From contig CM069870.1 of assembly GCA_036172665.1 (NCBI GenBank), positions 42,180,001 through 42,244,000 on the forward strand: a stretch of DNA of 64,000 nucleotides, written 5' to 3'. The stretch comes from Prosopocoilus inquinatus. Lineage: Eukaryota > Arthropoda > Insecta > Coleoptera > Lucanidae. Shown piece after piece: positions 10,843 to 21,112 of the stretch (position 1 is the first letter of the stretch; each line of letters starts with the position of its first letter). The position numbers and the translations under genes are program-made. A model generated the notes under the pieces. That model was not told the origin of the DNA, made no database searches, and was given only the letters and a program-made list of their open reading frames with translations.

Positions 10843-10908
10843 CTCGAGCAGCCTCTGCACAGCTGTTTCAGCCCTGTTTGGGCTTCATCAGCAGAGACGT
10901 AGCTCGAC
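10843..10908 (-). ncRNA. Hammerhead ribozyme copy with G at cleavage site
   Basis: Same architecture as other family-A hammerheads, with core CTGATGA, stem II AGCCC/GGGCT, GAAA, and stem III palindrome ACAGCTGT, but the next residue is G instead of A. Hammerheads require H (not G) there, so this copy should not self-cleave. Confidence 0.7.
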
Positions 10909-11465
10909 ATTCCCACTGCAGACCAAAAACGACTTGTCCAATTTATTCGCAATTGCGCTGTAATAATGATGAACAGATAAAACAGCGACATCCTATGATC
11001 GCTTTTTGACCTGACATTGCAGTAGGATAGACAAATTGAAGCGAATTTGCTCCTAATAAGTCCCCCATGCAAGGCAGCCATTCGCACTGCAAAGAAAAAC
11101 GACTTGCCCAATTTATTCGCAATTGCGATATAAGAGTGGTGAACAGATAAAACAGCGACATCTTACAATCGCTTTTTGACCTGACATTGCATAGACAAAT
11201 TGAAGCGGATTTGCTCCTAATAGTTTTTACTGCAATCAAAAACGATTTGCAACAAAATTTTTTTAAACTTTCATTATGCTTTGACAGCAAGCATGGCCGC
11301 CTTGCATGAAGGACTTATTAGGAGCAAATCCGCTACAATTTGTCTATCCTACTACAATGTCAGGTCAAAAGGCGATCGTAGGATGTCGCTGTTTTATCTG
11401 TTCATCACTATTACATCGCAATTGCGAATAAATTGGACAAGTCGTTTTTGGTCTGCAGTGGGAAT

Positions 11466-11532
11466 GTCGAGCTACGTCTTTGCTGATGAAGCCCCAAACA
11501 GGGCTGAAACAGCTGTACAGAGGCTGCTCGAG
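11466..11532 (+). ncRNA. Type I hammerhead ribozyme (family A)
   Basis: Outer stem I TCGAGC/GCTCGA, inner stem I TCTTTG/CAGAGG with wobbles, core CTGATGA, stem II AGCCC/GGGCT, GAAA, stem III palindrome ACAGCTGT. Predicted cleavage is after A 11,517. All core residues are intact. Confidence 0.8.
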
Positions 11533-11710
11533 GTTTTCACTGCAATCAAAAACGATTTGCAACAAAATTTTTTAAAGGAATTTATAGTTATTTATTCGTT
11601 AGAATAAGAACTTTATTCGGGTCTTTGGGCTACTTATTTCCGTATTTCCGTGTTGTTTGGCTAGGTCTTATTTAATTGAAATTAACTTCCGCCCACAATA
11701 TTTTTTAGAT

Positions 11711-11756
11711 CCGTAGATACGTATTTCGGCAGCTAAGCTGCCATCTTCACTATGCT
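11711..11756 (-). ncRNA. Hammerhead-like motif, degraded
   Basis: On the minus strand: GTGAAGA (family CUGANGA with C3 changed to G), a stem GGCAGC-TTA-GCTGCC, GAAA, then the palindrome ATACGTAT and C. A sister copy at 16,045-16,086 keeps the C. Probably inactive. Confidence 0.45.
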
Positions 11757-11846
11757 ACCAACTTAAAAGCATTAAAAAGATCTAAATCCTAATAAAATCA
11801 TAAAAATGTTAAAACTAACAACAATCTAATCATCCTGAAGGATATA

Positions 11847-12520
11847 CAGTGACCGGCAGAAAGTTGGCTACATATGGGAAAATTCTTTATTATTGATTTC
11901 TCAGAAAAAAATATTTTTTTATGAAAGCTCCTGCATCTTTCAAAACTTAAGATGCATGTGTCAAAGTTTGAATATCTCTTGTCATATACCGAGGAAAACA
12001 AAATATTTGAAATCAATATAAGAGTAAACTACCTTTATTTTCCACGCTATGCGGAAATTTAATTTAGAAAAATTACTCAGAATTATTATGAAATCATAGT
12101 TACCTACGATGGAAAATAACAATTTGGCTACAAAAATTTGTAATTTTTAGGGTATCAATGTTATTAATCATAATTTCCAGTTGACAGTTGAGCAAAAGAC
12201 AAATCTTAGAGTTTGTTCATGTCACACTTGAAGAAACGTCCAGCTCTAAACATTCAAAGTTCTGCGAAACACACGTTGGTGCGAGAAAAATTGAAAAATA
12301 CGTGAAATTCTTCTTTTCATCGTAGACAGCCAAGATTTCATATTTGAGATCTCATAATAATTCTGAGTAACTTTTCCAAGTAAAATTTCCGCGTAGCGTT
12401 GAAAATAAAAGTACTTTACTCTTATGTCGGTTTCAAATATTTTGATTTCATAAAGAATACATTTTTCTGAGAAATCAATAATAATTTTCCCGTATGTAGC
12501 CAACGTTCAGCCGGTCACTG
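11847..12520. mobile_element. Tc1/mariner-type MITE with CAGTGACCGGC ends
   Basis: Bounded by CAGTGACCGGC at the left and its reverse complement at 12,510-12,520, each flanked by TA (11,845-11,846 and 12,521-12,522). The inverted arms are long, about 200-270 bp, sharing 'ggctacatatgggaaaat' and 'tcagaattattatgaaat' types of sequence. No transposase. A TA duplication with CAGTG ends fits the Tc1/mariner/pogo superfamily. Confidence 0.85.
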
Positions 12521-12683
12521 TATATGTCTAAATGTAAGTAAATATAAATTAATATGTAGAGATCTAAAATTAACTGTCAGAAAAACCTTACAAATAAATT
12601 CTAACAACACGGAAATACGGAAATAAATAGTCCAAAGACCCGAAAAAAGTTCTTATTCTAACGAATAAATAAGTATAAATTCC

Positions 12684-13817
12684 CTGTTACTGTTAAACTG
12701 TACCGGGTTTCAAACCCGAACATAGCAAACTAGTATTGAAAACTATGTTTCTGTGAATTGCTGCTGGCCATTTGAAGACACAAAAATGGCAATGGTAATA
12801 AAGAAAAGAGAAAATTAAGGACAATATTGTTGTGTTCAAATTATTCCTAAATATTAATACTTTCGGAATATAAACAAAATTTTCAAATTTTAAACGAAAA
12901 ATTTAGTCGCCTATGTCAGATTTGAAACTTTCAATTAATGAAAAATAATTTATATGTCATGCGTTAGTCAAAAAGTATTATGAATTATTTTACAGATTGA
13001 GAAATAAAAAAAATTTCAATCTAGAAAGCTATGAAACGCATTTTGTGGTGGTTACTGCATGCCGCATAGACTTCTCGGGCTTCGACTGGTTTATTGTTTT
13101 GTATTTGTTTTGTTCTAATCTTTAACGCGTCTGCCCTTTGCTCGCACTTGTAAAATGACAGTTTCAGGCCTAATGATACAAAGATCTTTTAAGCATTCAC
13201 TCTTTTTTATCGTCAAAGTAGGCGAGTTAGGGTGACATTTTTGTTGGTATCACAATGAAATATAGACGTCAGATGAAGTGGTTACGTTTATGTTTAATTT
13301 CAAGTTTATGATTTTAGTACATTGACACCACCTCGAGTGCAGTAGTAAGTACCTTATTTATGCCAGAGTGGGTCACAGACGGGTGCTTCTTCATACTTGA
13401 CAGTATAGTCAGATTACGAATGAGAAACTGTCATAATATTTTTCTTGTCAGATTCTGGCATCTATCAAAATTCATATAAGCAACCCAAGGTAACTAAAAT
13501 ACGGCCTGCTCTGACGAGAAAAAAGAGTGAATGCTCATTAACTACTAAATTTATTTAATGTTGGTATATAAGTTAAGTCTACAATGTTAATGTCTATTAT
13601 ACGGTTGGTAATAGTGACGGATCTATAGGTGTACATTCCGTGGGAACCGCAGCGCCATTAAGGTTCGTGCTTGTAACATGTGCTAACTTGTGTAACAATT
13701 AAAACGTGTTATTAAAGGCAACAATAATTAGCTAATATATGTAAGCTGATCAACAAAGTAAACTGATAATAGTTCAAGTTCGTCAGAAGAATCTTCAAGG
13801 TCAGAAGAGGTTGCAAA
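12684..13817. other. No gene; dispersed repeat shared with 16.5 kb
   Basis: The part 13,040-13,140 ('ccgcatagacttctcgg', 'ggtttattgttttgt', 'acgcgt') is repeated at about 16,550-16,625. The region 13,620-13,800 looks like the untranslated leader of a retroelement but has no definable ends. Confidence 0.4.
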
Positions 13818-14000
13818 ATGGCAGAACTGTTTGGTGAATTTTTAAGTTTACAAATGCAACACATGCAGTTAATAAACAAACAATTACTGGAAATGCAACA
13901 AATATCGCAGTTGTCTACGAATAGTTCAAGTGCCAGGTTATCGAATTCAAATGTATCCGTGGCCCAAACCGTTGTTAGTGGACAGTGGACAAATAAATAA
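13818..14000 (+). CDS. Short Gln-rich ORF, possible gag start
   Basis: Sixty codons from ATG, beginning MAELFGEFLSLQMQHMQLIN and rich in Gln, Met, Ser. Gypsy gag proteins often begin with a similar short amphipathic, Gln-rich helix, and the upstream 200 bp looks leader-like. No downstream gag or pol is found within 500 bp, so it would be a truncated remnant. Could also be chance. Confidence 0.3.
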   Translation: MAELFGEFLSLQMQHMQLINKQLLEMQQISQLSTNSSSARLSNSNVSVAQTVVSGQWTNK

Positions 14001-14580
14001 AGCGTTATTTTTTATCGTTTTAACTGTGTAATAACTACTCGTATGTTAGAAACACACCTTATGTTATATTATTTGAAATAATATACATAAGTTTGTGCTG
14101 AGAAATCAAAAATAAATTATAAACCACACGGTAACCAAACATTTTGTGGCGTAATTTTTGTATACATCGCATGGTGTCTCAGACGCCACATGCCCTATTA
14201 AGGGTTAAGTGTGAATTTATTTGAACCAAAGCCACGGCCAAAACGTATTTTATATCCCATGAAAATTATTTTAAAATCTCAACACTGTACACGGTGGAAT
14301 TAAATATAAAATTAGATTAGATCAGAGCAGGTGGTGCAATGAAATAGTATGTCTGTGATTAATTCATTTAATTGATGTTATATATTCACAAATTATCAAA
14401 TTTAGCGACTGTGTATTTTATTAAAAATAAAGCAATTCAAAAAGTTTTTGCAGTCATACTTTTCTACATGCGAAATAGTTAATGATGAGAAGCAATTTTC
14501 AATAGCATTTCAAAAAAATAAATTCCAGAAGTAGTCATTGACTATAATCAATTTGTTAATATTCAATGCTTGTTCAACAC
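14001..14580. other. No recognisable gene
   Basis: AT-rich sequence between the short Gln-rich frame and the mariner terminus; nothing structured seen. Confidence 0.4.
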
Positions 14581-15856
14581 ACGGACTGCTGGAAAAGTTT
14601 CTGGAAACGGTATGAAAAAACGCGTATGAAATTTGGTAAACGGTATCATTGTTTTTCGAAGTATTCGCCTTTGACCTCAATACACTTTTGCATACGCTCG
14701 AACCAATTTCTAAAACACGTTTTCCACTCTAAAGATGGTACCTCAGAAACCAGTGTCCGGAATGTTTCAACCGCTGCTTCAGCCAACGAAAATCGCTCAC
14801 CACGCATGTTATTTTTGATATTTGGGAACAAGAAAACATTAGGTAATAAATCAGGTGAATATGGATAATGAGTCATTAATTCAGCACTTTTGTTGGACAA
14901 AAATCAACTGTTTGACGGGCTGAGTGAAAGCTGGCGTTGTCATGAAGGAGAATAATTCGTCGATTTCGATTGTTTCTTCTTATTTGATCGATGTCTTCCG
15001 GCAAACAAATTGTAGTATACCAATCAGCATTCACGGTTTTTCGAGCCTCTAAAGCCACCGTTGTTGTATGTCCAGTTAAATCAAAGAAACAAGCAATCAT
15101 TTGCTTCGCAGCACTGCGTGAACGGACAACTTTTGTTGGTTTTGGTTCATTTTGAAATACCCAAACGATAGATTGTTGTTTACTTTCTGGCTCGTACGAG
15201 TAGATCCACCAGTAACGATGTTATAAACTAAATTTGAACGACCTCCATTGAATTTCTTGAGCATTTCTTCGCACCATTTGACACGACCCTGCTTTTGCGC
15301 TTCTGTTATATTGTGTGGAATCTAACGACTGCAAAGCTTTCGTACGTTCAAATGATCATGCAAAATCTGGTGTATTGCTATCATGTCAATGCGTAAGGAT
15401 GCTTGAATCTCACGGTATGTCACATGTCGATCTCGCTCAAGCATTTCACGCACAGCATCTACATTAGTGACAACAACAGATGATGATGGACGACCTTCAC
15501 GAAATTCGTCACTGAGAGAGGTACGTCCACGCTGGAATTCGGCAAACAATTTATAAACACTGCTCTTTGAGGTGCTTCATCTCCAAAAGCCAAATCAAGC
15601 CGATCGAGGCATTGTTTCGGCGTTAGACCACATTTAAAATCGTGAAAAATAATGGCATGAAAATTTTCACGCGAGATTTCCATGTTTGCACAAAATTACT
15701 TTTTCTCAAATTCTGTACAAACAAAACTGGTTCATTTGGATAGGAACTATCAATAGAATTAAAGGCGAAAAACGTCAAATTTTTCAAATATGACAGTTGA
15801 TAAACGCTAACAATTCTAGACCTACTAGATTCTAGAAAATTTTCCAGCAGCCCACG
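14581..15856 (-). mobile_element. mariner element, inactive
   Basis: Left terminus 'ggactgctggaaaagtttct' and right terminus 'agaaaattttccagcagccc' are imperfect inverted repeats of about 25 bp. The 1.28-kb length and single minus-strand transposase are typical of mariner. Confidence 0.85.
14646..15683 (-). pseudogene. mariner transposase (about 345 codons, broken)
   Basis: Reading on the minus strand: an N-terminal helix-turn-helix region (FHAIIFHDFKCGLTPKQC), a second HTH (VTNVDAVREMLERDRHVTYR), then PHNITEAQKQ, MLKKFNGGRS and VTGG where the family has the first catalytic Asp in VTGDE. Next come CFFDLTGH, TVNADWYTTICLPEDI, LLHDNASFH (second catalytic Asp) and THYPYSPDLLPNVFLFPNIK. The family has PCDFFLFP in the last motif; the Asp is gone here with a codon missing. 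With the first Asp also apparently lost, the D,D34D triad is destroyed. Several frameshifts and stops occur (about 15,320, 15,560, and others). The C-terminus GEYFEKQ is typical. Confidence 0.9.
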
Positions 15857-16009
15857 TATTTAGAGAAACTGGTTCTATAAGTAGAAAAAAGGGAAGCGGT
15901 CACCCTAAAAAGGGAACATATTGAAAATGTTAAAATAATTACGACGCCGCGTTAAACATGACAGAATTATTTTATTAAAATAGCAAAGGAGATGTGGTTT
16001 AAGAGACAA

Positions 16010-16160
16010 TTGAAATTAACCTCCGCCCACAATAAATTTTATATCCGTAGATACGTATTTCAGCAGCTATGCCATCTTCAGTACGCTACCAATTTAAAAG
16101 CACTAAAAAATGTCTAAAAACAACCTAATCACACTGACAAAATCATAAATTATTTTGTCT
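16010..16160 (-). repeat. Second copy of Penelope-like terminus
   Basis: Matches 11,675-11,820 through 'cgcccacaat', 'ccgtagatacgtattt', 'gccatcttca' and 'aaaagca.taaaaa'. It carries the hammerhead-like core described separately. No partner end is found nearby. Confidence 0.65.
16045..16086 (-). ncRNA. Hammerhead-like motif, intact core
   Basis: Minus strand: CGTA, CTGAAGA, a shortened stem II region (tggcatagctgct), GAAA, the palindrome ATACGTAT, C at the cleavage position, then TACG, which pairs with the leading CGTA as stem I. The core CUGANGA/GAAA/UC is complete. Stem II is weak and has an extra base after the core, so activity is doubtful. The sister copy at 11,711-11,756 has the better stem II. 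Confidence 0.5.
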
Positions 16161-17579
16161 CACGAAAAATTATATTGACGATTCTTAAATAACAATTAAG
16201 GGTCGGACATTCCTAGGATATCTGGTAAAAACCAGTATAAAGATAAACAAAGCAGCGGCGTAGATTTCAACGTCGCCGCTGAACCGAGACACTCTCACTC
16301 TCGCGCTCATTGCATCAGAAGCAGCCACTTGATGTAAATTACATGTGTAACATAATTGCCTTTACAATTTCTTTCGAATTAATAATTATGAACACATAAT
16401 TCTTTAATGCAGCTTTTAAAAAGTCTGGCATAATACATTTAATTCATATCAATTATAGCGCCGTCACTGCAAAAAGAATGCGACTTCATTTCGGAATTAA
16501 TCGATTATGTAAACAAGTTTTTATATCCAGTCGACCAGAACTGTAGTGGTTACTGCGTGCCGCATAGACTTCTCGGTCTTCGACGGTTTATTGTTTTGTT
16601 TTTACAGGACAGACGCGTTAAAGAATAGAACTTTTTCCTACTACGAAAGCTTCAGCATATTAGTAATTCATCGTATATTTAACGAAACCTTCCGCCTAAA
16701 ATGCGCGTAGGCCTGATAATAATTGATAATTCAGTTATAAACAACTTAAGCATTGAGATCTTCAGATATGTAATTAATACTACGCAGTGCATCAAATCTA
16801 TCTAGAGGTCAACGCGTTCGAAAATCAGCTCGCTTTCTGCTCGCTATTTACTCCTCCGTTACTTAACCTCCATGACAAATACCAACGCTACACGTAGCCA
16901 CCTAGTGGATTCCTTTAGAATGAGGATAAAAATTAGCCAGCTCACAATAGCTAGTCGCATCACCTGATATCTTACACCGTGCCCTGCGACCATAGATTTG
17001 TAGCCATTTTGTTGCATGCGACAACAATTAAAATACTAATAAAGAACCTGTGTCAATTCAATAAACGTTATATTTATGGCATAGTGTCGAACTTACAAAA
17101 ATTTCGTCAGCGAGAGCTAAGTTTAATAATGCCGTGCCTGAAAATTATAACGCAGGATTCATAGATTTCAGCACAACCCGTTACAACTTTACCTAATTAC
17201 AAAATTTCAAGCCACCAAGGAAATTCCACAGAATTTGATGAAACGTCTGAGGCATGGAAGTGAAGACTTTGTACGGATTATCGACACAATCTGTAGAATC
17301 CAGTCTCAACGACTAACGAGAAGCAGCGACAATAGCACCACCACCACCAGCAGCATCGAGGTAGTTCTTTCGCAATGAAGAATGAAACGTCGGCAGCAAA
17401 AAGAATCCGAGACATGCAGTTCCAACCAGAAGCCAAGAATTCAATTTGAATGAATCGATTTTAGTGTCTCAAGATTCATTAAATTGGAATGCCGTACCAG
17501 AACACATCTGAACTGGTATTTAAATTAAACTAAAAATATCCTAAAATCAAGAAAAATGCAAGTCAAAAACGCAAGACTT
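16161..17579. other. No clear gene; possible LTR and leader
   Basis: The section 16,940-17,110 has two AATAAA-type signals (about 17,038 and 17,060) and could be an LTR ahead of the gypsy fragment at 17.58 kb. I could not define its ends. A GC-richer patch with inverted 'gcagcggcg/cgccgctg' lies at 16,253-16,282. A (ACC)n tract lies near 17,336-17,350. Confidence 0.3.
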
Positions 17580-17800
17580 AAACCAGATTTGTCAAAGATT
17601 TTTAGGTATGATGACATACTTAGGTAGATTTATAAAAAAAACCTTAGTGTGGAGACAACCGACTTGAGAAAACTTACTCTAGAAAAAACAGTTTAGAAAT
17701 GGTCTGAAAAAGAAGAAAACGAGTACAACAGATTGAAAAATTTAGTTTCAGATATTCATACTTTAAAATATTATGATTCAACCAATAATAATGGGAATTG
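17580..17800 (+). pseudogene. Gypsy RT/RNase H junction fragment
   Basis: The translation shows a gypsy connection region (FLGMMTYLGRFIKN, then LRKLTLEK, a Trp, EKEENEYNRLKNLVS and LKYYDS), comparable to 'FLGMV.YL.KFIPNLS...LR.LL.K...W.W...E..F..LK.LV...P.L.YYD'. One internal stop or frameshift. It is a second, unrelated gypsy lineage compared with the element at 2.6-7.0 kb, which has LGLCNFFRRFV at the same place. It ends where a family-A unit begins. Confidence 0.75.
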
Positions 17801-17804
17801 ATAT

Positions 17805-18125
17805 TGTCAAAGCATAATGAAAGTCATTTTTTTTAGCAAGCATAGCCGCCTTGCATGGGGGACTTATTAGGAGCAAATCCGCTTCAATTTGTCTATCCTA
17901 CTGCAATGTCAGGTCAAAAAGCGATCGTAAGATGTAGCTGTTTTATCTGTTCATCACTATTATATCGCATTTGCGCATAAATTGGACAAGTCGTTTTTGG
18001 TGTGCAGTGGGAATGTCGAGCTACGTCTCTGCTGATGAAGCCCCAAGCAGGGCTGAAACAGCTGTACAGAGGCTGCTCGAGGTTTTAACTGCAATCAAAA
18101 ACGATTTGCAACAATTTTTTTTGAG
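17805..18125 (+). repeat. Family-A unit, plus strand
   Basis: A complete single unit from 'caaagcataatgaaag' to 'caaaaacgatttgcaaca', with the ribozyme in its second half. It sits directly after the gypsy fragment. Confidence 0.85.
18015..18081 (+). ncRNA. Type I hammerhead ribozyme, best-preserved copy
   Basis: Outer stem I TCGAGC/GCTCGA (6 bp), internal loop TACG/CT, inner stem I TCTCTG/CAGAGG, core CTGATGA, stem II AGCCC-caagca-GGGCT, GAAA, palindromic stem III ACAGCTGT, cleavage predicted after A 18,066. Stem I is open at the unit's flanks, defining type I. The internal loop of stem I and loop II are where hammerheads make their tertiary contact. Confidence 0.85.
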
Positions 18126-18229
18126 TTTAAGGTTACTACGAATGAACCAATGTTGCAATATTATCTTTTCGTCACAAGGTGTATTTTTCATTTTTTATAT
18201 TATATTGCCGCATTAGTTGCAAATCTTTT

Positions 18230-18523
18230 CTAAACATGTAATTTAAAAACTTGTCCGTAGCAGTATGTTTGCCAGAAGAAAAACTTTCGAATTCGTCTTT
18301 TCGTTTTTTCGTCAATATATCCCTTATACACTTTTATGACATCTACAATAAGTATTTCTAAATGAAAATTACGCTTACAAGTTTGAAATTTTGTACTCAC
18401 TGCAAAAATTTCCTCTAATCTTTCAGTAATTTCCATTTTCCCCAAATCTGGCCTGTCCGTTTGGTACCTTACAAATGCTTTTTGTATAGCAATTTTCATT
18501 TCGCGTCTTACAATTTTCACCAT
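18230..18523 (-). CDS. Unrecognised 97-codon ORF
   Basis: Begins MVKIVRREMKIAIQKAFV with basic, helix-rich content (KMEITERLEEIF, DEKTKRRIRKFFF). No domain I recognise. An AG dinucleotide 40 bp before the ATG (ctgtag, minus strand) could be a splice acceptor, but this is weak. No repeat copy is seen in the window. Could be a fragment of a transposon protein or chance. Confidence 0.3.
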   Translation of the reverse strand: MVKIVRREMKIAIQKAFVRYQTDRPDLGKMEITERLEEIFAVSTKFQTCKRNFHLEILIVDVIKVYKGYIDEKTKRRIRKFFFWQTYCYGQVFKLHV

Positions 18524-19000
18524 TTTGACATAAAATAATTAATTATTTTTTAAAAAATAACCTACAGATGAGAGCAAATCACACACACACACACCGCAAG
18601 TTAAGAGCACTGAGTGCTTTTGACGATATATTATTGAAAGCCGTATTTCTCACAATCTTTTTGATTAATATACTGTGCTATAGTATTGATAAAGTAATTT
18701 AATTCTTTCTTCAAAAATGTAAAAATGTGGAGGATGATTCATATACTATATTTTAATTATTAAAATACATGAAAACAAGAGGTGAAAAATTCACAAATAA
18801 AACTGGATGCAACGGTGCAGCATAAGGATTCGTTCATTTCGTTCAGCTGAATCAAATCGTTCGAAAAGATTCGTTCGTTCACGAATGAACGAAATGAACG
18901 AATCTTTAGTCAAAAGATTCGTTCGAAACAACTCAATCGTTCGTGAACGACACAACTGTAATTCTAGGTTTTCTGCATTGGCAAAGTGACTTGGAAATAT
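18524..19000. repeat. Low-complexity palindromic GATTCGTTC cluster
   Basis: A short (CA)n run lies at about 18,572-18,592. From 18,825 to 18,955 the words GATTCGTTC and GAACGAATC, and CGTTCGTGAACG, recur in both orientations and can fold into several alternative hairpins. A frame of 60 codons through it (18,807-18,989) is a by-product of the repeats. Confidence 0.6.
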
Positions 19001-20537
19001 GCATTAATGTAAAATCAATTCCTTTCTAAAAAGACGACCTCATTGGCAACTGTATGCCAACATACGTTGCAGTATCTATGGTCAAGCAAATAAAGTCAGC
19101 ACAAAAATAAGTGAAAGAATATCATCAGTACAATTTTACATCGTTTATTAATGTATATTTTGATTTATAAAAATTGAAAACTGAAATATCGAAATATAGG
19201 GTCAAGTCAACCTGTAGTTACCAAAACATTGAAAATTATTCTTTAAGACAAAACATAATTTGAAGGATTCTCAAAAAGTCAACTATAAAAATATCTAGAT
19301 GATTTTATCTTGTGAATTTTTTAGTTACATTTATACGTATAGTTTACCTGGGCCGAGAGTTATGTGTAGATTTCTTAAGAGAATTCTTCTCTAATGTCAA
19401 GAAAATAAGTGCAACAATAAAACAAAAGCTTGAAAATATATAGAGTGCAAATCCAAATTCAATTCAATTCAAGGAAACCTCAAAAGAAATCACTAATATT
19501 GTTGTAAGGAGAACTAGGGTAAACATTAAAACAGACAGCCACATCTCAAATGTTTACCAAAAGATAAATTCAATGCAGCTTTTCCTAACTCAAATAAATC
19601 AGGCACAACATGAATGTCTTAATTACACAACCGATTTTGATCAAGAAATTTAATGACATCGCGGATATGATCGCAAGGTTAAGCTCAGCGCAAGAGTTGC
19701 GTCAACCAATCAAATTTAAAAGCTGTACGGAAAAGTTTTAAATTGAAATTTTGCGTGTACCAAAAGAATCAGGGCTATAGCTTCTAAATTGAAACATGTG
19801 AATTTAAATGAAATTTGAAAGAAAATTAGAAATTGAAAGGAACATTTAAATTCTGTATATTACTGTTCTAATAAAACTAGTAATTTTTTTGGTAAATGAA
19901 TTGATATTTATGTTATCTCAAAAGTTCGCTTTTTATTAGTCCGTTGGTTTAAACCATTTCCTCACATGCCAAAGCCGAGTTTATTCCGTCAATCAAGTGA
20001 AAGATAATAGAGGAAATCGATTTCTAGGTTCAGAAGGATTCATAAACCGCAAAACATGTTCCGGCGGATCGGAAATGGTACAAATACTCCGGAAACCGAA
20101 GCTTTATACCGGAGCGATGAAACAAATTAACAGTCAAGACTTTTCTAAGTAAAAAACTCGAACAATTTGTTTTAGCTTTGTTTGCATAGCATCCGAAGAT
20201 CGACCGTTATGGTAATACGTATTATAAATAGAACTACGTGTATTTTAACCACATGATATGTCAGGAATGTTCCTGGTTCAGGATAATGAAAGGATCTAAG
20301 CGCGACATTCAAATCCAGCCCAGAATTACGTACTGAAATATGAATCTGTTAACTCAGAAAAACTCACCGGTCAGGTTTTTTTCGAAGTGTGTTTTGCAGA
20401 TTCAATTCTTACGCTAACCACCCTTAAAGGAGCACGATAGCCAACTTAATGTTATAAAATAGAACCGAAAACGTAAAATACCCAAAGTTCGATTGCGCAT
20501 ATTCGGCAATCCGGACCAAGAGTTGGGATTTCCGTTC
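19001..20537. other. No recognisable gene
   Basis: AT-rich DNA without long frames or inverted repeats that I can see. The right part (20,258 onward) may belong to the LTR-like sequence that follows. Confidence 0.4.
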
Positions 20538-20700
20538 GTTTAGTTTCGGGCAGGTATATATAACGCGTGCCAGTCCATTCATTGCATGTTATTGCGGTGT
20601 CTGTCCTGTGTAGTGCTGCCCTCGTCAAGGATTCTCGCGAACTTCACTCTATATTGATTTTCCCGCCCTTATTTTTGTCTTTCTCTAATAAATGAGCTAT
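20538..20700 (+). promoter_or_regulatory. LTR-like promoter and polyA signal
   Basis: A TATA box (tatatataa at 20,555) precedes a TCATT initiator-like site at about 20,579, and AATAAA lies at about 20,688. TATA, initiator and AATAAA within 150 bp is the layout of an LTR's U3-R-U5. No coding region or second LTR is found, so it may be a solo LTR. Boundaries unknown. Confidence 0.4.
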
Positions 20701-21112
20701 AAATTATTATACTATCTCGCTTTTACATGATTTTGTTTTCCTATATGCTAGACTTTTGTGTGACTAAATAAGAAAGCTGTTGGTTAACGTCACTCTTTAT
20801 AAACATTTATTACGAATGAATTTCATGTTGCAGTGCAAGCGTAGTAATAGTAAAATCAACACGCAATAATATTAATGAATACTTTCAAGTGATAAAGTTA
20901 TCAACAGTAATTATCATACCGCGTTATAAGCCTTTCAATTTTCATGCACACATACTTATTAGCATCTAGCAACTTTATTGTTCTCCTATTTTATTTACTT
21001 ACTTTTAAATCTTTAAAGAACTAATAATATATTAACTTGAAATCATTAATAGCTAACAAACAAATAAGAAGCCTGAAAGAATATGTTTCCGTGTATACTT
21101 GCCTGCTTTTTA

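Larger units (their letters stand above)
10661..11576. repeat. Cluster of family-A units in two orientations
   Basis: Two or more minus-strand units in tandem (10,661-11,221) are followed head-to-head by a plus-strand unit (11,222-11,576). The second minus unit has lost its hammerhead segment at about 11,090. The junction at 11,222 ('tttttactgcaatcaaaaac') begins the plus unit with the region that normally lies downstream of the ribozyme, showing circular permutation. Short open frames here run in several registers and shift between copies, so I treat them as chance. Confidence 0.8.
11577..12683. mobile_element. Element with about 80-bp inverted ends, Penelope-like
   Basis: The left end (11,577-11,655, starting ggaatttatagttatttatt) and right end (12,603-12,683) are inverted copies, both carrying 'ttcgttagaataagaac' and 'gtatttccgtgttgtt'. 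Inside the left part is a hairpin/hammerhead-like motif and the sequence shared with 16,010-16,160. Penelope-like elements have hammerhead motifs in their terminal repeats and may carry them inverted, which suggests but does not prove this class. No RT or GIY-YIG frame is present. The middle is a nested MITE. Confidence 0.5.

Noticed and set aside
11281..11607. 108-codon frame through a family-A unit, with similar frames in other copies (10,800-11,111; 43,670-43,975; 47,060-47,422)
   Set aside because: Different copies keep different registers open and switch frame within the unit, and the frame runs through the ribozyme. This argues for non-coding sequence with chance openness.
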